Shown: piece by piece, positions 45,321 to 58,300 of the stretch
How positions within the stretch are numbered: position 1 is the first letter of the stretch
Layout: each line of letters starts with the position of its first letter
NCBI GenBank assembly: GCA_012934845.2
Contig: WNNJ02002293.1
Location: 37,226 to 101,225, forward strand
Reading direction: 5' to 3'
Source: Pomphorhynchus laevis
Lineage: Eukaryota > Acanthocephala > Palaeacanthocephala > Echinorhynchida > Pomphorhynchidae
Length of the DNA stretch: 64,000 bases
The notes under the pieces: generated by a model
Told to the model about the DNA's origin: nothing
Database searches by the model: none
Seen by the model: the letters and a program-made list of their open reading frames with translations, nothing else
Translations under genes and position numbers: made by a program

Positions 45321-45324
45321 AACA

Positions 45325-45985
45325 GTGATTTTTATAATTTAAAATATTTAATATGATAAAATATTTATTATGCCACTGTAGTCTTTCGGAAGGGGCTGAA
45401 AACAAAAATGTGCATATATTCAAATTATAAAATACAACACGAAAACATTCATGATATCAAAAGTTATTTGCCATCATTTAAATTACCGATCGCTTGCTCG
45501 ACTGCCTTGCTTAACAATCGCATTAGATTAGTTGGTTCGGATCAAGGGTGTTGGCAAGGTCTGTAGTTAGCGAATCGATTTATTTGAGTGACAATTTGGA
45601 AAAGACAAGCAATGAAATGAGTTGAAAAACATTGAATGTTTTTTTCAAATATTCAGCAGCAATAATTTGAACGATTGTGGCATGGGATACGGATTAGGCA
45701 AATCAGTCAACCGGTTTAAAATAATCAAACTGTTTGTTTCAACTTCATTCAATCAGTAAAGTCAAATATTTCAAATCACGTTTTGGTTAATATCGATATC
45801 GCACACATTTATTTCGTCTCATCAAATAAAACACAAGACCAAAGACGGCATAGCAGCCTTTTAATTGTTTGCGGTGTTAGGAGCAGCATTCGATTGAGGT
45901 GAGGCGCCCTTTATATATTTGATAATTACATTGTTCCGTCTTTTATAGTCACTAAATGTTCAAGAATTACCAGTCAATCTTACCA
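45325..45985. other. Spacer between LINE and MRPS9
   Basis: No coding homology found. Presumably contains the MRPS9 promoter. Confidence 0.35.
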
Positions 45986-45988
45986 AAA

Positions 45989-46063
45989 ATGATAAAATTA
46001 ACCAAAAACGCTAATTTTATATCGATTGGCTTCGGCCGCAATAATATTTGCAATGTATCAAAA
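45989..46063 (+). CDS. MRPS9: Possible first exon of MRPS9 (targeting sequence)
   Basis: An ATG opens MIKLTKNANFISIGFGRNNI and ends at SK before GTGTAAGC. The composition (K, R, N, F, no acidic residues) suits a mitochondrial presequence, and the position fits. However, none of its usable GT donors has the phase needed by the exon at 46250, so either another small exon intervenes or this is not the true start. Confidence 0.3.
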
Positions 46064-46249
46064 GTGTAAGCAACCTACTCCCTTATTGCTTAATTTTAAT
46101 AAAATATTAAAATTTGAATTATACAATTAATTTTAATTTACTTATGAAATTCATAAAGAGTGACTCTAGTTTAACTCTTTTGATTTAAAAGTTTGATTAC
46201 ATTATTTTGTTTAAATCACCTAGCATGATATTTCTTTTTATTTTGGCAG

Positions 46250-46353
46250 AAAAAGTGATCGAAGATGAACTTCACGAGTTTGAAATCGGTCGTTATCATT
46301 TAGCCAGGATTATGGGAATCGATATTGATAGTATGGACCAGAAACAAATCGAT
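46250..46353 (+). CDS. MRPS9: MRPS9 exon a
   Basis: Acceptor TTTTGGCAG, donor GTAATA. It encodes KVIEDELHEFEIGRYHLARI and MGIDIDSMDQKQID and begins with two bases of a split codon. Confidence 0.88.
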
Positions 46354-49300
46354 GTAATAGAAACGACATATTCGATTTCAAAATATTTTCTGCTGTTGTT
46401 TAGGATGCCATTAGATATCTGTTTCCGTCCGGACTTTACACAGAAAGTGCACGACCAATGATGAAGGTACTTTTTTTGCAATTGTCAATTTTCCTATTTG
46501 GCTCCTCAATGTGTAAAAACGTGTTCATTTTTATGCAACAGCTTGTAAATTTTCGCATTCGTTGAATGAATGTAGCAAACTGGATTTAAATTCAGCTTCA
46601 AGTACATGATATATTTAATGTGATATATTAAATGCATTTCAATTAAAAATTAAAACGCTCTTTTAATCTATTTTAAAATTTAATAAGAAAAATAAAATGC
46701 TCTTTTTAGCCATTTTAATATTTTTAGCGCAAAGTATAATGACAATTTAATTAAAGTCATTTTTGTGAATTGACTAATAAATAAAAGACAAAATGTCATA
46801 ATAAGTATTATAGGTCATTATGATAAACTGCTGTGCTATCAGGTTTCGGCTCCTATTCATCGACCCAACATAGCAGCGGGGCCAAATACATGCTAATGAA
46901 GTATTTCCTCTGATGAAATTTGATTATCTAGTATCTTATTCTAATACAAAGTATATTTTTTATACATAAAGATTTTCCACATAAAAGATAAAATTTATTT
47001 TTAATAATATTGTGTTGATTTATATGTTTTTCTATTTGGTTTTATTTATAATTATATTTAATAAAATTAATAAATAATATATTAATATATTATTTATAAT
47101 ATTAATAATATTAATGCGTATTTTATCATTAAAATATGCATTAATTAAATTATTTTAATGACTTTCAAGAAAGCCAATATCATTACATATTGTTTCAATT
47201 CTTAAAATTTCATTAGTTAATGTATTATATTTTATATTATATGGTATGCATGAATGCTCATGCAAAATTATGTTTCTTGTAAATTTAAATATGTCATCTT
47301 TAAGATATAAATTAATAGTAGTTTTAGTTAATGTTAATTTAATGTTCATATCTAGATATACACCTTCTTTATCATTAATAATAGTTTTTATTTTAAATCA
47401 AGTTAAAATAAAAAATTAAAATTTAAAATAAACGTCATTTTTATGAATTGACTAATAAATAACAGACGTTGTATCAGAATAAGGAATATAGATCATCAGG
47501 AGGAACTGCTATGCTATCAGGTTTCGGCCTCTTACTCCTCTATCCAACATAGCAGCGGGGTTAAACAAGTGCTAATGACGTATTTCTTCTGGTAAAATTT
47601 GATTATATAGTATCTTATTCTAATACAAAGTATATTATTTATTATTCATCCGTAAAAATTTGCCACTTAAGAGTTTAAATTTACTCTTTATATTATTGTG
47701 TAGATGTATATATTTTACTATTTTCTGCTTGATCTTATTTTTATAGTAACCTATTTTAAAATATGTATCTATTAAATTATTTAAATGATTTTGAAGCAAA
47801 CCAATATCGTTACAATATTGTTACAATATTTAAAATTTTATTATCTAATGCATTATATTTTATATTATATGGTATGCATGAATGCTCATGCAAAAATATG
47901 TTTCTTGTAAATTTAAATATGTCATCTTTACGATATAAATTTAAAGTAGTTTTAATTGATGTTCATTTAATGCTCATGTCAAGAAATATACTTTCTTTAT
48001 CATAAATATTGGTTTTGTTAAGAATGAGGCTACCTGGATAAATTTGTTCGCTTATTGAATAAAAATTGCTAGAATAAAATACACATATATCATCAATGTA
48101 TCGAAACATATATTTCATATATTTATATTGTTTAGATTTATTTTTAAACAGTTATAAACAAATTCACATTCAATAAAGCTTAAAAACAAGTCAGCTATAA
48201 ATGGGCTACTATAATCTCCCATTGGAACACCTTTTATTTGTCTAAATATAGATGTCCCTATCTTTTAATAATTTTAATTTTTCAAAATATTTAAGGATTC
48301 TATTTAAGGATTCTATAACTTATATTATTATTTATATTATAACTTATATATTACTTATTAATTCATCTAATATTCGGAAATAAATATACGATTTGTAAGA
48401 TCTAACAAAAATTCAACCTTAAATATAGATTAGATTAGATAAATTAGATTTAAAAGAAGCATTAGCCTGTTGATTAACCTGTTATTCGGAAATAGATATA
48501 CATAGATGCTATAATAACTATAACGACTATCTAACAAAAATTCAACCATTATGAAAATAAAAATATATGGATACTATATATATAATTATAAATATAACTG
48601 ATTTACTGAAGAAAATTATACTCAAGAAAACTGATTTTTGAATTTTTAGAAGTTTACGGAAATAATTATATTTATTAATCAAATATGAATGAATCTAATT
48701 GAATAAACAAACATTAGTTACCCTTTACTAATTTCACTTTTGTAAATCTTAAATTATTGTTCACAAATTTTCGCAATAGTCATTTTCAAGTGTTATTTTT
48801 CTATTTAATTTTCTATTTATTCCTCTAACAATTGTTCAGAGCGTTTATTTAATTGTTCATTTGTTCGCTTATTGAATAAAAATTGCTAGAATAAAATACA
48901 CAAATATCATCAATGTATCGAAACATATATTTCATATATTTATATTGTTTAGATTTAGTTTTTACACAGTTATGAACAAATTCATATTCTATAAAGCTTA
49001 AAAACAAGTCAGCTATAATTGGGCTACTATTACCACCCATTGGAACACCTTTTACTTGTCTAAATATAGATGTCCCTATCTTTTAATAATTTTAATTTTT
49101 CAAAATATTTCAGGATTTGTATTAATTCAATTTTATCCATATATTTATATTTACTTGATGGTTTAATTTTTGTTAGATAGGCGTTATAGTTATTATAACA
49201 TATATATGTATATCTTTTTCCGAATATAAGATTAATTAATTTTACTAACGCTTCTTTAATATCTACTAAATCTAGATTTGTATAAAGAGTACTAAAATCG

Positions 49301-52300
49301 TATGTATTTATATTTTGAAAATTTATTCCTTTTGTCTGTTCTAAAAATTCTTTTGTAGAATTAATACTGAAATAGTGTTTTATACCAGTATTAATTTCGA
49401 TTACCTTGCAATATTTTTTAAAGTGTGCTTTAATTACTTTAAGTATTTTATTCATATAGACAGAAAGTGGTTTTAATGTACATTTAAACGCACTACATAT
49501 GAACCTAGTTTTTATTGGATTTTTATGTAATTTTGGATTCCAATATAATATAGGTATAGTTTTATTATCTGATTCAACGTTTATACCCTTTTTATCCATT
49601 ATAGAACAGTGAGTTGTAATAATTGTTTCAAAATTCAACTTACTACCTTCATATAAATAAAATATTAAAATATTTTGATTTATCAAAATATTTAAGGATT
49701 CTATTAATTCAATTTTATCCATATATTTATATTTATTTGATGATTTAATTTTTGTTAGATAGGCGTTATAATTATTATAACATATATATGTATATATTTT
49801 TCCGAATATAAGCTTAATTAATTTTACTAACGCTTCTTTAATATCTACTAAATCTAGATTTGTATAAAGCGTACTAAAATCTACGTATTTATATTCTGAA
49901 AATTTATTCCTTTTGTCTGTTCTAAAAATTCTTTTAGAATATTATTTTTCCGAATGTAAAATTAATTGATTTTACTAACGCTTCTTTAATATCTACTAAA
50001 TCTAGATTTGTATAAATCGTACTAAAATCTACGTATTTATATTCTGAAAATTTATTCCTTTTGTCTGTTCTAAAAATTCTTTTAGAATATTATTTTTCCG
50101 AATGTAAAATTAATTGATTTTACTAACGCTTCTTTAATATCTGCTAAATCTAAATTCGTAGTAAAATCGTACGTATTTATATTTTGTATTTTATATTTTG
50201 TATTTTTTAATGACCATTTGTTGATTTAACTGGGATTATTAAAATAGTAAGAAATTTTTTAATGACTATTTGGTCTTTTTAAAATTATATAAGTAGATAA
50301 AAATTGTAGATTATCTATAATTATCTATAAAAGTTATCTATATAGTTATCTACGATTATCTATATTCCAGTAAAATCTGGAATATATTTGCTTAATGAGT
50401 GCCATTATGAAATATTAAATTATTAATATTTAATAGTAATTTAATATTTCTTTATCATACAAAATAACAGTTTATGTTTCGTTTAATTCTAATTTAATAG
50501 ATGAATTTTTGTGTTTATTATGTAATTTAATTATGCGATTTAATACTTGCTTTTATTAATTTATTAATCCTTCAATTTTTTAAACCTCTGTGAATTTCAT
50601 TTTTTATAAATTTTTATATTTTATTCTTGTAGCCTCCAAATGATATCTTTTACAAAATTGCAGGTATATGTTGCTTAGTTATTTAGTAATGAAAATATGC
50701 TTTACATGTAATTTATAACTTCTACTTAATATGACATATTCATTTATTAGTAATTTTTCAACATCGAATGTCCAGTACAAAGTTGCAGTGATTAAAATGG
50801 TATTTTTAATGTAAATTATTAATTTATAAATTAAATATTCCAATTCTTTCTAAATTGTTTAATCTTTTGTGTTTATCGTTTTTATTAATTGAACATGTAC
50901 GTAGCAATATATGGAATACTCCATTATCACACTTTGTGTTCATTTTACTGAACCAAAATCTCGTATAATCATTGAATTTCATCTGTAGGTTAAATATTAT
51001 GTATAATAGCGTGTTATTAAAAACCATTAAACTTGCATGGGAAAGTCCAATTGTTCAGTGAAATGAACCCAAAGTGCGATTTGTCGAGATGATGGAAAGT
51101 AATAAAAATATATTTTAAAAATATTTCTGGTTTGAAAAATCGCCATTGGTGAATTTTCATTCATGACTTTTGAAAATTTAGGAGCAAAACGTTAATTAGC
51201 TAGATTTAAGGCAAAACATAACTATCCTGAATATCCATTATTTATATCAAAAACATTCGGTGTTTTCTGTCACCAGTTTATAACATACACAACTGTAAAT
51301 GCATTCCAATGCGTCGTTTTCTACCACTTCCTCTCTCCTGTGGTGTTCTTCACGGTTCTTTGCTCGAACCAATTCTTTCTCTCCTCTTATCGAACTCTAC
51401 ATCATTGCATGTGAACAAATTTCTGCATCATGCAATATGCTGATACCCGATCTTGCTATCTCTTACTTCGCTATCTTCACAGTATCACTAGCTAGCTTGA
51501 TTCTAACTACAATTGCTCTCTTATCTCATGTCTATTGTTTCCTTAGATCGAATATTGCCGGTATTTTTGCTTTCTCCTCTAAATTCCATGTGTATCAACT
51601 CCAGCGCCTTGTGAATTAGCCGTGCGTATCCTTTACCGCATCCGACGCTTTGATCACATTTACTCTTAACTCTCTAAACTAAACTAGCTAACTATTAAAA
51701 ACCTCATTCTATTCCGTATATTTGTTTCACATTTCGGCCACTTTCCTTAAACTCGCTTTCTTATCTGCATTTTCTCCTACACTTACTGTATCCTGCTTTA
51801 TTTTTATAAATGTTCATTCATGTGACTCTCTTCTTCTCAATGTTCTGTCATTTTCCTCAAACTATGCAATCGTTCTGTTTTTATTGCCTCTCCTCTTTTA
51901 TAGAATAAATTGCCTTCCACCATCCGCTCCACCGCCTCCTTCCTATTCTTCAATCACAGTATCTGCTCTTTTTGTCCCTTAATAATTGATTCAATTATTC
52001 ACACTATTTTAAATTGACCCACACTCTCCCACACATCAACATCAACATCAATTCAGCTAACTGAGTCTACGTATTTAATATAATTATAAAATAAAAAATA
52101 AATATTAATAAATCAAAATTTAATAAAACAACATATCGACATTCTTTATACATTTGTTTTTTGTTATTTTTTATTTTCTAATGGTTCTAAAACTTAAATT
52201 TGTAATTTAGTGAACTTGTAAGTGAATATATATCCACAACAGCCACTTTGATATACCGGCACTTTCTAAAACAGTGTTTATAAGGATATTAAGTTTTTAA

Positions 52301-55300
52301 TAAGAAAATAAGAAATAATTAACATATTACGAATTTGCAGTTCGTAATATGTTAATTTGCAATTTAGTGAATGTGTATACACAATAGCAACTTTGACAAA
52401 CCTGTATTATTATTCTTGTTCTGGTTACTGGACCATCCAATTTCGAAGTTCGTACCCGGTGTTTAAATCAAGTGTGTATACCTAAATTTACCTTATTTAA
52501 CTAATATGCTACAAATTTACGCTACCTCTCTACAATAGGAAAACCACTATGTAACGGTAGCGACAAGTAATAGTTGTAGATTGTCCTGTTAGGACTCATT
52601 TACTCGATCAAAGTCTGAATAGCTTATTTTAAATCAATTTAATTCTAAATATTTGCCTAAATAGAAACTTTTTGCCAAAAAAATGATATTTATATTTAAA
52701 ATAAAAGGTAATTTTTATGAATTGACGTTAATTATTATGAAATAACAGACGACGTATTTGAATAAGGATTAGAGTTCATCAAGAGAAACTGCTGTGTTAT
52801 CAGGCTTCGACCCATATTCCTCGATCCAATGTTCGCTTTAAAAATGTTCGAAATTTTTTTCTTAAGTTTTGAATGTTAAGACGAACTACCACCAAGGTTC
52901 TTACCAATCAAATAATATGTTAATAGAGTACACTAATATCCACAAAATTTACAATTACTAAATTCATCACATGTGAGCAAGAGAAATCGCCACAAAGGTG
53001 GCGATATAATAAATAATTAGATCAGATAACTGAGTATCCGTATCTTATACGATATATAAATAAAAATAAAGATAAATAATAAATAATTATATAAGATTTC
53101 ATACAATTTATATTCATATAAAGTTAAAATTTAAGATTGAAATATAAAATATTTTATTCAATTTTTATGAATTGAATAATAAATAACAGACGATTTATAA
53201 GAAAAGGATTTAAGTAATCAGGAGGAACTGCTATGTTATCAGATTTCAACCCTTATTATGTGACCCAACATATCAGCGGTTTAAATGTCATTTAAATTAA
53301 TTAACGACATTTAATAATATATTAATAATATTTTGTCGATGTTTTATTCTACATTATAAGCAAAAGAAAGAATTCATCAAATTTGCTTTAAAATTACCAG
53401 AAAAATAATGTCGTATCAAAAGTACTCAGTTTCAGCATTTCCGACAAAGGTTATATTACTGGAAAAACAAAGTCTACATGTCAATAATAACTTGTCAATA
53501 GAGCAAATCAGATCAGATAATTGAGTCTACGTATTGAAAAAATTTATTGATTTAAAATTTTATTTATAATTTTTTTTATAATTTATTTAAATTAATAATT
53601 AAAAATTTAAATTTAAAATAAACGTCAATTTTATGAATTGACTAATAAATAAGAGACGTTGTATCAAAATAAGGATTAGAGGTCATCAAGAGTAACTGAT
53701 ATGCAATGAGATTTGATTATATTGTATCTTATTCTAATATAAAATATATTATTAATTATACATCCTTACAGTTTCAGTATTTCTGACAAAGGTTATATTA
53801 TTTGGAAAACCAAGTCCACAGGTCAAAAATGCATAGTTTCAGTATTTCTAACAGAGTTTATATTACCGTGAAAACAAAGTTCACATGTCAATAATGACTT
53901 GTCAGTAGAAGAAGACAGATCAGATAACTGAGTCTACGTATTTTAAGTATAAAAAAATACAATTTTCTGTGTAAAAATTCGATTGTTTAGTAACCAATAC
54001 AAAAATATGCTCTCCAGATTTTTAAAATTAATGTTATATTTATATTTAAAACTTTATACTTTAAAATTACCTTGTTTAAGTTATATAAATTTAAACAAGT
54101 TAACTTCTATTTGACAATCATTAAAATAATTAGGATAATTATTTACAATAGACCATTAAAATATTAATGGAAATGTGTTAGAATAGAACGCATCCTATAT
54201 ATATTTGTTGAAATGTTTCATTACAATGCATAAATATATTGGAAACTAAATAATTGCGTTGAATACAACAATTTATTTAATATTTCGCTAATTTCAAATT
54301 GGAGTCCATTCATGTCATTGTATTATTATTGTCTACGCATTTAATATAATTATAAAATAAAATAAATAAAAACAATAATGCTAAATCAAGAAATCAAATC
54401 CTTTAATTGCTATAAGATTTTATAAAATTATTAATACTAACAAATAAAAACTTTTAAAATTCTTTTTATTATAACGTCATAAGCCAATCTCTGTAAGATA
54501 AAGATAAGCTATTATTAACTTATTCAAAAATCGTTTATTAAGAGATAAAATTAATCTTTAACATACACGTTTGCTGGGTACAAACATGGTGTCCAATGTC
54601 ATCTGCTTAAATGTGGATAATTTGTTAGAAATTTTCGATTGTAACCATGATGGATGACAAACTCGTGACACAGGATTTGAAACCCTTTTAATTTGAAATT
54701 TAAAATCGAAATATAAAATAAAAGTCGATTTTTATCAATTGAATAATAAATAACATGCAGAATATATGTATCAATATACATGTATCAGAATAAGGATTAT
54801 TTAAAGGATGATGTATCAGAATAATGTATCATAATATAGGATTAATTAAATAATTGACTATTCAATTAAAATAATTGGATGTTCCTTTTTTATGACTTTT
54901 TTATGACTAATTAACGAATATGATAGGTTTAGACAATTATTGATATAAATATGATAGACAATATAAATATAAATTTATTTTATAAATATAAAATACAGTC
55001 GGACCATAAAATACACTGACCATAAAATTTATTAATAAATGTATAGATAACATAAATATAGGTAAACTTTTAAATAATTCTAAGAGTAAAGAAATAAAAG
55101 TGTCATATTTAAGTAAGTATATTCCTTAAATTAGGTAAAAGTTGTTACCGCTATTAGGACAAAAATTTTTTAATTATAATAAAGAATTAAAATCAATATG
55201 TAACGATAATATTAGAAACATAATGGAAACAGAATGCAATTGTAAAAGTCTTAGTTTTGATAAAATAAATGAACATATATGTACCCATAATCTAGAATTA

Positions 55301-58300
55301 ATTGAAAATTGTGAATTAAAGAAAGCTGCTATCAAAAGGGTATAAATATAGATTAAATAATAACAACGACAAAAATAAAATTTACGATTCGTTTTATAAT
55401 AACTTAAATGATTACTTTAGTAAGCTGATTAATAGTGAAAGCTCGAATATATCTAAGATAAACATTTGAAAAGATTATATATTTGATAAAATGGAAAATA
55501 AAATGAAAATAACAAACAATTATAAAAGGAAAGATCAAATTAATAAAAATATGTATAAAGAACTTACTAAATTAAAGGATAACTATATAATAAAAACTGT
55601 TGATAAAGCTAGTAATAACTTTGTCTTCATATGCAAAAAGCTTTATTATGATATACTAATAAAAGAGGTAAATTCTAATGATTTAAATGTAAATCCAACA
55701 TATGTAGGTAGTGAGTTGAGTTTAGAAACAATTATTACAACTCACTGTTCTATAATGGATAAAAAGGGTATAAACGTTGAATCAGATAATAAAACTATAC
55801 CTATATTATATTGGAATCCAAAATTACATAAAAATCCAATAAAACCTAGGTTCATATGTAGTGCGTTTAAATGTACATTAAAACCACTTTCTGTCTATAT
55901 GAATAAAATACTTAAAGTAATTAAAGCACACTTTAAAAAATATTGCAAGGTAATCGAAATTAATACTGGTATAAAACACTATTTCAGTATTAATTCTACA
56001 AAAGAATTTTTAAAACAGACAAAAGGAATAATTTTCGGAATATAAATACGCACGATTTTAGTACGCTTTATACAAATATAGATTTAGCAGATATTAAAGA
56101 AGCGTTAGTAAAATTAATTAATTTTATATTCGGAAAAAGATGTACATATATATGTTATAATAACTATAACGCCTATCTAACAAAAATTAAACCATCAAGT
56201 AAATATAAATATATGGATAAAATTGAATTAATACAAATCCTGGAATATTTTGAAAAATTAAAATTATTAAAAGATAGGGACATCTATATTTAGACCAATA
56301 AAAGGTGTTCCAATGGGAGGTAATATTAGCCCAATTATAGCTGACTTCTTTTTAAGCTTTATAAAATATGAATTTGTTCATAACTGTGTAAAAACTAAAT
56401 CTAAATTATATAAAGTTATGAAATATATGTTTCGATACATTGATGATATATGTGTATTTTATTCTAATAATTTTTATTCAATTAGTGAACAAATTTATCC
56501 AGAAAGCCTTATTCTTAACAAAACCAATATTAATGATAAGGAAGGTGTATATCTAGATATGAACATTAAATTAACATTAACTAAAACTACTATTAATTTA
56601 TATCGTAAAGATGACATATTTAAATTTACAAGAAACATATTTTTACATGAGCATTCATGCATACCATATAATATAAAATATAATACATTAAATAATGAAA
56701 TTTTAAGAATTGCAACAATTTGTAACGATATTGGCTTTTTCCAAAATCATTTAAATAATTTAAACCATCAAGTAAATAAAAATATATGGATAAAATTGAA
56801 TTAATAGAATCCTTAAATATTTTGAAAAATTAAAATTATTAAAAGATAGGGACATCTATATTTAGACAAATAAAAGGTGTTCCAATGGGAGATTATAGTA
56901 GCCCATTTATAGCTGACTTGTTTTTAAGCTTTATTGAATGTGAATTTGTTTATAACTGTTTAAAAATAAATCTAAACAATATAAATATATGAAATATATG
57001 TTTCGATACATTGATGATATATGTGTATTTTATTCTAGCAATTTTTATTCAATAAGCGAACAAATTTATCCAGGTAGCCTCATTCTTAACAAAACCAATA
57101 TTTATGATAAAGAAAGTATATTTCTTGACATGAGCATTAAATGAACATCAATTAAAACTACTTTAAATTTATATCGTAAAGATGACATATTTAAATTTAC
57201 AAGAAACATATTTTTGCATGAGCATTCATGCATACCATATAATATAAAATATAATGCATTAGATAATAAAATTTTAAATATTGTAACAATATTGTAACGA
57301 TATTGGTTTGCTTCAAAATCATTTAAATAATTTAATAGATACATATTTTAAAATAGGTTACTATAAAAATAAGATCAAGCAGAAAATAGTAAAATATATA
57401 CATCTACACAATAATATAAAGAGTAAATTTAAACTCTTAAGTGGCAAATTTTTACGGATGAATAATAAATAATATACTTTGTATTAGAATAAGATACTAT
57501 ATAATTAAATTTTATTAGAAGATATACGTCCTTAACACGTATTCGGATACAACGTCTGTTATTTTTTAGTCAATTCATAAAAATGACTTTTATTTTAAAT
57601 TTCAATTTTTCATTTTAACTTGATTTAAATTATAAAAAATCTAAAAACAAATATTTATTTTATTATTTAATTATTAAATTTTGATTTAGCATTATTATGT
57701 TTTGTCTATTTTATAATTATATTAAAAACGTAGATTTAGTTAGCTGATTTGAATATCATTGTTTTCGATTTCATTTATTTTTGATATTTTAGTTATTATT
57801 TTTGATATTATTTTTTATATTTTTGATATAATATATCATAATTAGGATTAATTGAATAATTGACTATTTAATTATTTTAATTGAATAGTAATTTTTTTGA
57901 TATTATCATTATTTTTATAATAATAAGGATTTTGATAATTTTTAATATCATTATTTTTAATAGTAAGAAAGAGAAAAAATTGATCCAACTTACATGAAAA
58001 ATAATGTCGTAAAAAAATAATCTTAAAAAATTTTGAATTAATATATAAGATTTTATAAGGATTTAAAAAATGATTATGTAAGATTATATAGGATTATATA
58101 AGATTTTCTTAAGGATTAAAACGTGGTACACTATTCTTATCCCGGCTCAACTGGAGTATATAAGTATCTTTATGTTTAATATTTCAAGCATACAAATGAG
58201 TTTTTAAATCATAAATTAAGTTATCTAAAATCAGCTATGTTATTACTATATTAAATTTTATTTTAATAAATCAATTATTTTGATTTTCAAAAAAACTTGA

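Noticed and set aside
47763-48005. 80-codon ORF present twice (also 57102-57344)
   Set aside because: It is the antisense shadow of the Penelope-like RT C-terminal region, and its duplication merely reflects the inverted repeat.
49060-49722. Host telomerase or a standalone cellular RT gene
   Set aside because: Multiple dispersed, broken and inverted copies with a shared tail show it is a mobile element.
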